From the NCBI GenBank assembly GCA_964035545.1, contig OZ037773.1:4757251-4821250 (forward strand): 64,000 bases of DNA, written 5' to 3'. Made by a program: the position numbers and the translations under genes. Under the pieces are notes generated by a model that was given only the letters and a program-made list of their open reading frames with translations, ran no database searches and was not told where the DNA came from. Origin of the DNA: Bugula neritina (taxonomy: Eukaryota; Bryozoa; Gymnolaemata; Cheilostomatida; Bugulidae). Positions 1 through 13,500 of the stretch are shown piece after piece. The first letter of the stretch is position 1. Every line of letters starts with the position of its first letter.

Positions 1-155
1 CACCAGTTCATCCATAAGAGCATCCGTTGACATAATGACAAGTAATGGAAACGCAGTGACATGCATCATAAAATAAAAAACATTACAGACAAATAATTTA
101 AACAGTGCCAGCTACTGGTAATACCTTGTTTTACTGAGTTTACAAGAAACACTAC

Positions 156-2050
156 CTTTGACAGTCGAGGCACACAGTACACATACACGCAGGGCAGTTG
201 AGCACAGCGTCAGATTTCTTCTCTTTGATTGGTTTACCGTGAGCAGAGGATGTGACACGGTTGGGGGCAGACGACCTGTAAGACTCCCTCTTCTCGTTCA
301 CCCACGCCTGATCCTCGTCGTCCATTTTGGGATCGTAAAACAAGGCGGCATTCTCGGCATCTACATACAAGAATAAAACTCTAAGACTAGATCTAATGAA
401 CCACGGCCAAGCTCTGCTAGCATGTCTGTATGTATGTGGTGTCAAAACAATTGCAGGTCACATTTATGGACAGTTTGAGGAAATAACATGATTAAAGTTC
501 AAGCCAATGCTGTTGAGTAAAAACTAATACTTACACTTCTTCATTCAACATACACTTCTACATTTGACTTACATTTTCTTCAAATTCAACTTAGATTAGA
601 AATGAACTGATTAAAACAAATTGATTCAATAACTCTCTAACAAATCAAGTAACTACAAGCACATTTCAACTTTTCACTATGAAATTGTGCGACCCCAAAA
701 AGAGCTGCCATTTCTCTTCGATAGACTATATGCAGGCACACAGCACCTGCGATCCAATAATTCATACTCTTACGATTGTCACACAGGGATAAAATAATTT
801 GATAAAACAGTAACTTACAAACAGATGCTATTGCAAATGACACATAAATTAAAGATTGAAACTTATAATGTATCTGGTACGTTTCCGTTTGGTAAAAATA
901 ATTGAATTTCAAAAATTAAAGACAGCAATTTTTTAGCAAAAAACTGTTAAGTACAAATCTAAGCAATACACTACTTTGAGTATAGAATTTAAGTCAGCAT
1001 ACAACCTTACAGGTAAGGATTATAATTTGTCCAGGTGAGTTTTACAGCTGACTATTTTGATGAAATAATGATACAAATCTAAATATAAAAATTATATGCT
1101 ACATAAAATCCACTACATTAGATTTAAATGCATGATAAAGTCTCATTCAAACTAGTCGGATAAAAAACAATTTTTGCCAAACTTTAACAATTACATGACA
1201 TTGCTAGGAGTGGAGTTCAATAAGCAAGTTAAATGAAGGGTAAAACTAACCTTGCAGTTTCTTCGTCTCATCTTGACCAGAATGAAAAGTATAGAGTTTT
1301 GATGCCATATGACCGTCCAATTCTGATGTCATTTCCTTTTCGAATTCATCTCCGCTGTCTGAATCCCTGACTGTCTTCTTATATTTGTGTTTTAATGCTT
1401 CACTGATCCCAGCGTGACTTTCTTCATCAGATCTAAATGCACATCATACAATATTTTATGAGCAATCAGTAACTCAAATCGAAACTTCAAATCAAAACTG
1501 AAGCAAAAACTTGAGAATAATTCACAAAATGTACTCAAACTATATTACACAACAAATTAATTCCTTACCCTAAAAAAATTAAAAGGAGGAATGAAATGAA
1601 CAAAAGAACGGTCAGACAGCTTCACATAAAATGTTGATATGTTGAAGTGAGAGCGGAGTTATTAGAAAATATTGTCTGATTGATTTTATAACAAATGGAG
1701 GTTTTATTAAACAAAACCCTCAAAGCAGAAACAAAAACTAAAGTCAAGCAAAAAAGTTGCACATTTCATTCTATAAAAATCAAGGTTTATCCTACTTTCA
1801 TATAGCTGTAAATATACTTATATAAAAACTAGACTTAAAACTTTACTCATATATGGCAGTGTGATCCCCTCCCATAAGTTTACAGACCGGGTAACATTAC
1901 AAGCTACTTCACTGATACCAACAACTGCCCAAGTTAATAGAATAGTAGATAATGAGCAGCTTTGACTGCAAATGCTTACTCATAGTCATCCAAATTATCT
2001 TCTTCACTATCTTCATGAACAAAAGGGTCTTCAAAATTATGGGTGGCCAT
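156..2050 (-). CDS. EAPP: EAPP homologue (E2F-associated phosphoprotein), 5' part, runs off the left edge
   Basis: Three exons on the minus strand: 2050-1980 (ATG at 2050), 1432-1251 and 360-156. Splice phases agree and give the first 152 residues. The N-terminus is acidic. Exon 2 encodes SGDEFEKEMTSELDGHM, which parallels the DEFEKEM block of animal EAPP. Exon 3 encodes YDPKMDDEDQAWVNEKR and then SDAVLNCPACMCTVCLDCQR, the most conserved part of the family, with CxxC pairs that suggest a metal-binding knuckle. The exon-3 donor (phase 2) leads to exons left of base 1; positions 1-155 do not hold the expected next block. In vertebrates EAPP is a nuclear protein that binds activating E2Fs and influences cell-cycle transcription; that role here is inferred. 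It is transcribed away from the ASPP gene. Confidence 0.88.
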
Positions 2051-2515
2051 TATATTTAGAATTCCAGATTGTTAATTACAACATTCCTGTAATTAACAGA
2101 CATTCAAGAGTAGACTATACGTGAATGTAACAGGCAACGGTCAAGCTTTAACCCAAATTATGTAACCTACTATATAATAGAGAAAATGTACACACAAAAA
2201 AGTACACCAAAAAAGCACATGAATAAAAAATATTCTGAGAACAAAAACTAAACAAGCAAAAAGTGCAAACATATGCATAGCACAGTTTAATTTTTAACAA
2301 ATGGCTAATACTAAAACTAAAAGTTAATATCAACTAATTAAGGTTTACTACTATTAGCATTATTATTAGCAACGTACTATTAGTATTGGTATTATTAAGC
2401 TATAATTTCAATAGTCAACATTACCATAAACTGAGGTGACCTAGTTCTTTCAGGAAATAAGTCAATAACTATAAGTATAAGTAGAGACAAAGTAAAACTT
2501 ATAGTTGTAAGGCAT

Positions 2516-2896
2516 AAGGCCCGGCCTCAAGCTCGTGAGCACCACCGAAACTCGTGCGACGATTTTCGTGAGTTATCTTCTCGTTATGACCAGCCACACA
2601 CTCGTTGGACAAAACACATAATAAATAGTCAGTGAATGAGTCTTGCACGAGATACAAACAGCAGAAAATTGCCAAACAGAGAAACGTGATAGAAATGAAA
2701 TAATCACTGTTGCTAAAATTCTATTGACCAATCAAATGGTGCTTATCGTTGATTGTGATTTTTCATCCATCGTCTTTGTTGTGTACACCCAAAGAAGACG
2801 ATTTCGTTTGAATTCCCTCAAATTTTCTAGTACGATTGTGTTTTCGTGTCAAATAGACGATTTCGTGTTATTCTCATGAGTGTGTGGCCAGGCCTT
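2516..2896. mobile_element. MITE-like element with GC-rich imperfect terminal inverted repeats
   Basis: The left end reads AAGGCCCGGCCTCAAGCTCG and the reverse complement of the right end reads AAGGCCTGGCCACACACTCA, so about 24 bp at each end match imperfectly. The interior carries repeated TCGTG/CGATTTCGTG motifs and differs in base composition from the AT-rich surroundings. It encodes no transposase. A clean target-site duplication is not visible (TAA on the left, TTTA on the right). Confidence 0.5.
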
Positions 2897-5170
2897 TAGA
2901 GCTCATCCCATAAGGAAAGAAATAATGTTAAATTGTAACTCATCTTGACTTAAATTTAATTTTAACTTGAAGTACAACTTAAACTCCAACTAGTGCTCCC
3001 TAGTGCTGTGCTTGTAGTAAGTACAAAGTAGCTATAAATAATTCCATGGTACTGTGTTAGTATGCACTCAAAATTTAAATCAAATACATGACAAATGACA
3101 AAGTAGCACTAGCACTCGCAAAGAAAACTCAAACTGTTACATAATGATAATTATTATCATAAGAAACAATACAATCGCAATGCAATCACAAGCATTTAAA
3201 ACTACAAGCACAAAACAACAAAAAACTAGAACTCTGAAATGCTTGCCTATCGTCATCATAGAAATATTGATATTTATAGTAACTCAAACTGTAATCTTCA
3301 TCAACTCTTATTCTAACATTAAGACTAAGAGTAAGTGGAAGATAACTCTAAGCCTAAGGTCCCAACCCTAAAGGTAAGACTAATGAACTTTAACTTGTTT
3401 TAAAAGTGTATTTTGATTTAAAAGTAAAACTAAAAGAAAAAGAATCATTCATTAGACTTACTCTTAGTCCTTACACTTACCGTTACTGATTATTCATTAG
3501 ATTTAATGGTTCAAAATCAATATTCATATTCATATTGAAATATTAATGATATTGATTCAAAAAAGCAGATACTCATAATGATAATCTTATAATATTTTAT
3601 TTTAGTATTTATTCATTGACATTAGTGGATGAAAATTAATATTCATATTGATATTGAAATATCATTAGTATAAAATGAAAATAACTATAAGCAGATTGAG
3701 ATAGTCATACTCATAGTGACACTGATACTAATAGTAATTACTGTAATGGTAATACTAATAGTAATACAGTAATAATCTCATAGTGATAGTCATAGTCATA
3801 GATGATAGTGATAGTAGACGTAGTGATAGTAATAATATAAATCATACTGATTCTGTTGCTAACAAGCACACCTAAACGGCCCACAGTGCCTCAAAGTCAG
3901 AACTAGAAGGTTTTACTACTGAGTATTGTAACTAAGTTCAATACTGTAGAGTGCACATATAGTGATACTCATAGTCATAGACTTTAGAGTTTCAATGTAG
4001 GCCAGTCGTTTTAGTATGTTTCTTAGCAATTATTTGAAAGCGCGCAGGTACATAAAATTGTTTTTAGACAACAATAATTATTTGCGTGCAATTGTTTTCG
4101 TTTCGGCTATCTCCATGAAAGTCTTTGTATAATTATTATTGTATATAATATAGAATAGGAATTGGTATTTCAAAGTTATGTTCTCACACATTTTAAAATT
4201 ATGATAACACACTATTCCAATCAATGTAATGGGGTTTATAAACAGCCGAACTTCTATTTTGCTTTCGAGCCATACTACCAAGTCCAAGTCAAGGACAAGT
4301 GATTTCTCACAAATTCAATTTGTTATAATATTTTCAACAATAATAATTAAAATCGCTCATACTCATACTGCTAGTGATGTGATACTCACACTAATGATAC
4401 TCATGGTTCAACTTAAAGTCATTTAACATGACAAGTACAACAACAACATCTATTTCAGTATTTGCTTGCAATCTCTCACTCATGCTTTCAATTTTGGATT
4501 AGGCAGTTTAAGTTTTACTTTTACTTTTAGTTTAAGTTTTAAATTTAAGCAACTGCAATGTTTAACTTTTACTTTAACTTTAAGTTTAACTTTTTGTTAT
4601 GCTTATTCTTAATCAAAATGTCAATGATGACCATAATAATTATCATAGCGATTATGATAATCCTAATCTTACACTATTACTAAAACTAAAAGTAAAATTC
4701 TAAAACTCATACTAATAGTAATACTAATACTAGTAATAGTAATACTAATAGTAATACTAATACTTATAGTTATGCTATTACTATTACTATTAGTATTAGA
4801 CTTAGTATTACTATTAGTATTGGTATTACTCAACTATTAGTATTAGTATTACTATTAGTGTATTACTATTACTATTGATATTACTATAGAGTATAGTTAT
4901 AAATATAAGTTGATGCTATACTAATACTTAGTCTTACTCTTGGAGACTAGAATGATAGTGATTACTGATTAGTAATACTGATAGACATAGTGACAGTGAT
5001 AGTCTAGGAATATCAGTATGAGTATGACTATACAGTATGAGTATACTGATACTGATCATAAGTAATATCTAAACACTATAATATCCTATACAGACTACAG
5101 TATACATACTCTTAGTCTTAGTTTATAGTAATAGGAATCTAATAGTAATACTATGTAAACAAACAGTGAT
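2897..5170. other. Gene-free, AT-rich degenerate simple sequence
   Basis: No coding exon was recognised. The stretch is dominated by degenerate short motifs such as TAGTAATAC, TAGTGATAGTCA and AAGTTTAACTTTTAC, with several shifts between complementary strands. It looks like decayed microsatellite sequence. Confidence 0.6.
4690..4900. repeat. Palindromic simple-sequence repeat
   Basis: Runs of AATACTAATAGT-type units (about 4705-4770) are followed by their reverse complement, ACTATTAGTATT-type units (about 4780-4900). The two arms could fold into a long imperfect hairpin. Confidence 0.6.
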
Positions 5171-8100
5171 GGATTTTAATTTTTCTTTAGTAGATTTAAA
5201 AAAACTCAAGCGTAAGTATTTATTACAATAAAATACTAAGATTAAGTGTGTTTTATTTTGAAACTTCAACTTAAATAAATTTGCTTTATGGTTGATATTT
5301 TGCTGAATTTAAGGCTAATAAAAACTATGAACTGTTGGATAAAATTGAAACTGAATTAATTCAAGATTGGTTACATACTAGTAATTACTAAATAAAATGA
5401 TTTTACCCCATGACAATGACCAAATAGGCAAATTAAATAATCATTTCCACTTTGTTTTATTTATCAAAAATAATACTTTTTATAAATGTTTATGCTAACA
5501 GTATTGATATTTGAAAGGCTTCCAAGTTTGTGAAAGATTTCTATTTTATCTTCAGTGTAAACTTAAAACTAGTTTGCTGGTTGGAATTTTTGCCCTATCT
5601 CAATGTGCAGACTAGAGTACTTGCTTTAGGTTTGATTTTTGAAAACAGCTAAAATGCAGATAATCTTGTTTTGAAAGTATCATTGAAAACTAGTTTCTGT
5701 TTGAATTACAGCTAAGCTGATTCAAAAACTCAAAAATCTGATGGAAAGCTAAGTTGTTAAATTTTGCAAGATTGTGTTTACTCACAATAAAAGTTAAAAT
5801 TGCAATTTATTCCTACGATTTTCTTTTGCTAACATGCCTGGTTGTATACATGTAGCTGCTTCAGATGATATCAACCGCGATGAAATTGAGTTAGATAATC
5901 AATATAATAATTCTATTGTCAGCATACTGTCATATAACAATACTCGTTATTGTAGTGAAATGAGTCAAAAGTTTAAAGAACAGTTATATTACATGCAATG
6001 ACAGGTCAAACTGACATAGTTTAAATCTGATTATACACATGTTGAAAAATTGTCTTGCCATGCCAAACAGTAGGAGTCTTTGTTGAATTTCAGTAGTGGT
6101 TGGATTGCATGCTGTTTTTCTTTCTGTGTACAATTTGCTTTAAGGGCTGTCAGGTTTATAAATTTTGTTCATACTTTTATTGATTTCGCCAATGAAGTCT
6201 ATAGCAGCTCATATTTTCCACCAACATATTGAGATTTTTTTTAGGTCGAACAATGATATAAAACTTAGATTTTTTTCTATTATTAAAGGATGATACTACT
6301 TTGTTCAGGGTTTTATTACTGCACTGCTTTTTATGCTTATAATCTCAATACTATTTAGGAAATTCGAAAATAAGTCTTCATAAATAGCTGCTAGATCTAA
6401 GGTTTCCCTAGAAAGATCTCAGTTTCTTGACATTTATTTTCCCATCTTTCATGATTAGTATTCATTATTTGACAGTTTGCATGAAGTTGCCTGGTCCTGG
6501 TTTGAGGCTCAAAACAATATAATTAATTGCTTCAAGTGATTTGGCAATCCATTTTGTCAACTGTTCCTAGTACGCACTTCATTTTCAATTTTTTTAAATG
6601 AACGCTTTTTAAGTTCAACTTGAAAAGACTATCAATAGCTATAGATTTGGCTACTGTATAAAAAACCTATTTCTAAGCATCTGATCTTCTAGACTACATT
6701 GGAAAATAAAAGTGTATAAGCAGGTATAATAAATCCAACACTTTAGCACTGAAATGCTTTGCTGTGATTGCAAAAAGATTTATTGTTTGATAAAATTGAA
6801 GTGAGAAAAAGTTAATATTTATAAAAGAATTTTTAGTTTTTGCTACTTTACCATTTCTCTCAAACATTGGTATTTTTGTGACAGTAAAATATGAAAGGTT
6901 TTTTGTGGCATGTTTCCTAAAAGCTCGTTTTTGTATAAAATTTAGAAAAGTTTTTCAGGGAAGATAATAAAGTGTAGACGCTTTTTAAACACATCAATTT
7001 CTTTCTTTAGTTGACATTTAAACTTCAACTGTCAATGTTTGTTCAGCTTATCATATTAAATTAAATTCGTGACCTGGTGGAGGTGCCCACTTGGGTAGTA
7101 TTCACATTCATTGTCCTTTATTAACTTACTCCGAAGAGGCACTGTAAACATCTGGGAAAAGATTAGCAAATATATCATGGGATTTTAATTATATTCACAA
7201 TCAATGCAGTACATATGTCCTTTCTTTTAATCTCATCAATTCATCTATTCACTACATAGCGTCTGTATGACTGCTGTGAAGATTTTTTTATGTTTTCATG
7301 TAGCGACATGTAGTCCACAAATTTAGTAATTTAAGAAAGCTTTATTGTAGAAATAGAAAGTAACTGTGATGAATTATGTACCTTCTAAGACCTAAGTAAT
7401 ACTGTTTAAGTAGAACAATTGACCCAGTACTCTAAGTCAACATGTACAAATCTGATTTTATCTTCTGAAATTGGCATCCTTATGCTTAGGGTACAAGTCA
7501 AGTGTGGGAGTTACACTGCTAGGTGCCCAGTGCTATCAGCTCTTGGTTAAACAACGTAGTGCTATTTCACCCAACTCATAATTTCCCTGGAAACTTTGCT
7601 TACAGCCAGTGTCGTTGGGTTGAAGTTGTCAACAACCTGTAAGATTTTATGTTCTACTTTATGATATGCATATAAATAATATAAATCATATTAATCCTGT
7701 AGTAAGCCTGGGATAAGACAAGTGAGCAGAGACCATTTGAGAGTAGACATTCAGTTGAGCAGGTCACTACTAGACATCTTTGGTAAGTCATTCTCTTCTT
7801 CATCTTAAGTATTGGTTGGAAATGCTAGTGTCACTATCACTATCATTTTAAGTTTTCAAATGAACTCTAATAGCTGCTTTAACTGCCTGTATTTTAAGTA
7901 CTTGATTCAAGTTTTCATTGTAAACCCTATTAACTGCTTCAACTGCCAGTATTTTAAGTACTTGATTTGGTTTTGAAATTGTAAGGTTGTTGAATGGTTG
8001 CATCCCTCTCAGTGTAATGTCATGGAGTGTTATGGCTACAGCCAGGTGGCTTATGAGCCCAAGTTATTGTTTTACAATAGGTGAATCATGTTGATAGTAT

Positions 8101-10548
8101 TGTTTTGTGCTTATCGGTTGTACCAATACAGTAATAGTATATGAATAGAAACAACAATAGCAAGTTTAGACAAGCTTAGATTAAACAATATAACAGTTTC
8201 AAGGCCAGTCAGTTTCACTCAGCCTGTTTACTCAGAGGCTGTTTTTCTGCTGTTTAGATTAGCTCCAACTGTTATCTTATTGGTTGTTTTCTTCTGATGA
8301 CATAACTGTTGTTCAGTCAGCGGCTGTCTACCTGCTGCCATTGCTGTTTAGCTACTGGATATCTTGCTAAACAAAACAACTTAGGAATAAATCAATTTGA
8401 TGTCAAACTTGTAGTATGTAAATATTTATTATAGTTTGAAACAGGAAATATTGATTAATGGTGGCGGGCATGTAGGCACTGCTACTCAGTATTACTTCTA
8501 GCTCAGACTTGCTATATTTAATTCTTTGGGATATCTATTATCTTTTTTAAAATGGAAGTATATTTTGAAAGTGCTGACTTTAGGGTTTACTGAACTGTGT
8601 AATAACTCCCACCCCCCCCCCAGCTGATTTAACCTTGCTTATATACTCCTAATACACAGTATAGTTTCTCTGTAGAGCTTTTGTATTGATAGTATACTGC
8701 ATTCACTTTTTGGAGTTGTAGGATCTTGATTTTCTATAATCTGTATTCATTTTGGTTAGGTTTAGTCAGTTCTCAGTGGTGCAAGTTTGTATCTTATAAT
8801 TATATTGTGCCAATGCTTACAAGATGCTTGTCCTTGATAGTTGTTTCATGTGAAAGAAATAAAAAATAGTTAGAAAATTCAATTCAGCAAAGTTGAGTTG
8901 CATTAAATTAAGACTGTCCTTCTCCTTTCCTCTTTCAAATAGTTACTGTCGGCATGCAATTTTTACACCATAATAGTTTTGGTGTTACACTACTTCTTCA
9001 TTTGCTATTTAGGATGAGTGAATGAAGTTGGCGTTGAAACAGGGCAGTCGGATTTTAAGCTATAAAAATTAAGGAAAAAATACTAAGTGTTCATTATTTT
9101 GAAGTTGTCCGCTCAGTTTCCTGTGCAATTCATAGTGAACAAGGTTCAGTTTCTCTCTAAACTGTAATTCGAAGGCAATGGTGTGTTGCAGAGTGCTATT
9201 AATTTAACTTGTTATTTTCTCTTGCCGTGATTCATCCAAATCCATCAACTATTGGATTGTTAAATATTTTTGCATAACATTATTCTGAGCTAGATGCTTC
9301 TTGGCTATCCACTATTATTTTGTAATGGATTTTATTCTTTTTTCAATGGCTATTAGCATTTATGTTATTGCCTTTTCGTGCCAGTCGTGTTGTGCATGAC
9401 AAATATGTCATGTTTTGCTAATGTTTATTGCAAAACATGATTGCGTCAAAGCTAAAAGCAGTTATTAAAAATATATATATTATTGTAATGTTTTCAGATA
9501 CAACTGTTCCACAGTTTTACTAATTCAAAAGGATGTTCTTCAGCAAAGTTTCATTCCATTTACAAAATGTGGCAATGTGTTAGGTAATCTATAATTTACC
9601 TGCAACTATGGGCTAAGTTCATGAATTCTCAATTTCACAGAAATAGCAATTTCTTCAAGATCTCATTTATTATTTCTTTATTAAATATCGTGTCTTTTTA
9701 GTTTCACCAACACTGCCTCAGCCGCCAGGCAACAGTAAACTTCTAATTTTGTCATTCTTAGAATGAGTAATTCCCATTTTTTGATATTATAAAAGAATCT
9801 TTTGAGTTTCATAAAACTTGCTTACTTGGAAATAACTGACTGTTACTGTTACACTTTGAGGTTAACAGGTGGTTAGTTAGTAAAATCTTTCAGTAATTGA
9901 TTATAATAATTCAGTTAACCTGTTTTACCTATGTAAGCCTCAACTTGAACTGTTAATGAGGTTGGTGCAGTGAAGGAAAAGCCTGTGTTGTTGGTGAGAT
10001 TCGCCACAAAAGAAGTTGTTTTCTCTAGAGATTTTAAACCCAATTCTTAACCAAAATTCATAGAAATTTGAAAAAGACAGGCTATTGAAAATTCCCATTA
10101 CTGTCTGCATGTTCCAGTGTATACATATTTATTTGATGTCTTATTTATATACATTGCATCCTGTATGGAATTAATGCACTATTTCTACGTTGTAAAATTG
10201 GAATAATTTCTGCTAAATTTACTGGCAGTTTTCTGCTAGGTAGGTTTGCTGGTGGGTTTTTTGCTAGATTTGCTGGTGGGTTTTCTGCTAGATTTGCTGG
10301 TGGGCTTGCTGGTGCAGGCAAGGCTGTCTCATCCTATATAATGTCGTGCCTGTAGAAGTCATGCTTCATTAGACATCTATGATAAGCCTTCCTTTTTGCA
10401 CTCCAATGAATTAGTGATTAATTGAGTCAGAGAGGGATAATAAGTTTATTTCAATGTGAAATTGTGAGCAGTTATTTGGAGGGTTAGTTGTGTGGGAGAT
10501 ATTGGCTCAGCAGTTTGGCTGGCAGACATTTCTCTCTCTCTCTTGGAA
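5171..10548. other. Gene-free stretch upstream of the ASPP coding exons
   Basis: No conserved protein block was found on either strand. It may hold a promoter or non-coding 5' exons of the ASPP gene. For example, the sequence ending near 7782 is followed by a consensus GTAAGT donor, but it has no in-frame ATG and nothing confirms it. A tandem of TTTGCTGGTGGGTTTTCTGC-like units sits near 10245-10315. Confidence 0.4.
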
Positions 10549-10591
10549 ATGTACCAGCCCCGAGCATACCCCCCTAGAGAGCCTGACGTTG
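10549..10591 (+). CDS. Candidate first coding exon A of the ASPP gene
   Basis: An ATG opens [14 protein letters not shown] and the exon ends one base into a codon at a strong GTGAGT donor. Joined to the acceptor before 15234 it reads through in frame (V-A-G-Y-K). It is preceded by a CT-rich run. Because it is only 43 bases, chance cannot be excluded. The phase match and proline-rich content support it; the absence of any recognised family motif weakens it. Confidence 0.45.
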
Positions 10592-13500
10592 GTGAGTTGT
10601 TATTTTCTTATCTCTTCAGGTTTTTTGAAATAGTTGTTAGTTTCCCTTGGAGGCTTTGTATACGTTAGCTGAAGTGGCATTTAGTAATACAGTGGCACTC
10701 CAGTGCTGGGTGGTTTACACCGAATTAGTGTGTAGAAACTGTGTTTGTATTTCATGCTGAAGTAGGTTGAAATAGGTTGAGTTTGCTGCAAGCTGTTAGC
10801 ATAGTGGTTTTATTTCATAGAGTAATGTGACCATCAGAGTCTCAGTTTCAGATGGATATTTTTGTTATGATAATGAGTTGCTATACGAAATGCACTGCTA
10901 CATATTTTAGTATCATGTTGGGATATCAAGTATAAAGCATGCTTTTTCAGTTTACCAGCTCTTTTTACTCATATTTGAAGTTACTATTTGACATAGATTC
11001 CTACTAGCTAGCTACTATCTTGACTGGCAGAGTTGACTGTGAAAGGTTTCAGTATGAAAGAGTTTGTTCAATGTAAGTCATAGGTAGAAGTAACTAGGTG
11101 TGTGTATCTATGTGACAGAGCTAGTCTTGGTTGGCAAATTATTTCTAGAATGTTCATGCAAATTGCCTCTTTGCAAGGAGTGATTTGGCTTCATTAAAAT
11201 TTGAATACATTTACGTTTTATTCACTATATCAGTTTTTGTAGCCATATATTATATGTATTCATTTACAGAGTAAATAATATTTAGATTTTATTTCTTCAG
11301 TTGAAGAAAGTACATTTTTCTGAGATTTTGGTTTGATTTATTGTTTTCTCATTTTATCAATAGGCAAAATTTAATTTATTGATGCACACTGATTTGAATT
11401 CTTTCAAGGTTGAGTTTTTATGACTTGGTGTTCTTCTTTGGCACTTCAAGGGTCAGTAAGAGCTTGTCTCCCCTGTTAAATTATGTCCTAAAGAGCTATT
11501 GGTCACAAATTGTATTAACTTTTTCACAAAATAAATCCATGGAAACATTTTTTTTATTACGAAGACAATCTGGTGGTAATTTTGCTCATGGATATTGTTT
11601 CCAGCATTCATTCACTTTTGTTTCTAGCTTTTTAATACATATTTAATCATTTGACTGGTCAGTATCTAAATATTTTGTATACTTGTGTACTGTCTGGTTG
11701 AAAATTCTCTTATGACATTGAGTGGATCATCTCTTCATGAGCAGACCTTTCATGATGTAATAGCTACAGGTAAACTTCGCTGTATCCACCTCTATTCCTT
11801 CACCATGCTGTGTATTCCTTCATCATCTCACCTTACTGTGTATTCGTTCACCATCTCTCTAAGCTGAGTAGCCACCTCCAGGAACTCAATGAAGCTGGTT
11901 AATCAATCTGTTTACCTTGAACAGAATTCTTGTGGTTCACTAGTTTATTTTTGCCAGTGACAATGATGGCAATGCGACAGAATTAGATTTTATGAGCACA
12001 GAGTAACCTGATTGGCTGTGCTGTTGCTGCCTGCGACAGCTTTACAGCTGCGGGTCAACGGGTTCATTACGTAGGCTGATGTTATTGGCCTGTGAGCTGG
12101 GATAAGTCAGCATTACTTTTCGCTGACTTGAATAGAGGAGTAGGTGATGTCTACCTACTCAGTCATAGCCAGTTTTGCTGCCATTTAGTATAACATAATA
12201 GACAGTTTCAAGTAATTATATGCACTCAAGTTAACCATGAGTCTTTGCTGTGGAAAGGTTAACCCAGATCTCTGCTTCTATGGTAAGATTGACATTGAAA
12301 TTGATAAATATTGGAATTAGGTTTTCTGGCTACAGATGGAAGATTCCACCACAAATAGAACTGTTATAGTTGCTGTTAATAGACTGAGTAAGTGGAAGTA
12401 GGTAAAGAGTTTAGGAGACGCAGCAGATGGTTCTCTTGGCAGATGTGCTCTAATTCCTCCAGTCATTGATTGGAATAGATATTGACAAGCCTCAGCCTCT
12501 GAGATGTATTATTGATTTATCTATTTGGTGGAATGCCTTTTACTTCCATAGACTTTGTTTGTAGACTTTTTAAAACTTTCATTTAAGCTGCATTTCTTGA
12601 GCTTGAATTAGTTTGCGAAAAAATATTATGCTTACTAAATCCAGGACCTTATTTACTGGGATAGCTAGATGTTACCTAGTTTTTTTATCTTAGGGTTGGT
12701 CTAGAATCTAGATTACTATGGACTCTAGTAAATTGGTTTGCCATTTAGCAAATCATAGGTGGCATGTTTCTAATTAGGTCTTTCTATCTACTCTTGGGAC
12801 AAATCTGGTAGTTAACACTGCCTCCCATTTATCAATTATCACTCATTATTGCTAATTTCTTGCAGTGTTGATGGTGATTTGATCACCACAAGATGATGGT
12901 CGTAGTAATTACTGGATGATCTTCTTTAGAGCTCAATCCTCCCTTCCTGTTAATTATCTCACCCATCTGCAAGGTTGCATGGATATGCATTTTCTGATGA
13001 AGAATTTATTTGTTTAGAGTTGAAGTTACGTTTTAACATTTTACTGACATGTTTTAGCTTTGAATTAGTGTTTTTTGCATTTAGAAATGGCCATGGTGAG
13101 CTTTTATGCTTATAAAAGCATCCCTTAGAGTTAGTGTTTTCACTTCCTGTTGTTCAATACCACAAAACACCAAGTCTAATTAACTCAACTGCGACATGCA
13201 TCAAAAATAAACTAATTTCTAAAATGTGTTTTACTTTGTCACTTTATGCCTAGATTTATCCCAAAGTTCCAAGTCAGTAGACTAGTTTCAGTTTTACCTG
13301 CTGCCGTCCTTCAGGCTGCCTTTGAGTTTCTAGGTCACTGTACTGTAGATATTACTACCTGGCTAAGTTACCTACCTGTAGAGGGATTAGACAACCTGAG
13401 CTCTATGAATCACCAGGATTACTCTGATAGATTATATCTGTGGTTGTACTTTGAGATACATTAACATAAAATGTGAATGATTGCGCAATACCTAACTATT

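Noticed and set aside
13246-13464. Plus-strand open frame of 72 codons, considered as an extra ASPP exon.
   Set aside because: It has no recognised motif, no clear acceptor/donor pair in phase and no match to the ubiquitin-like domain.
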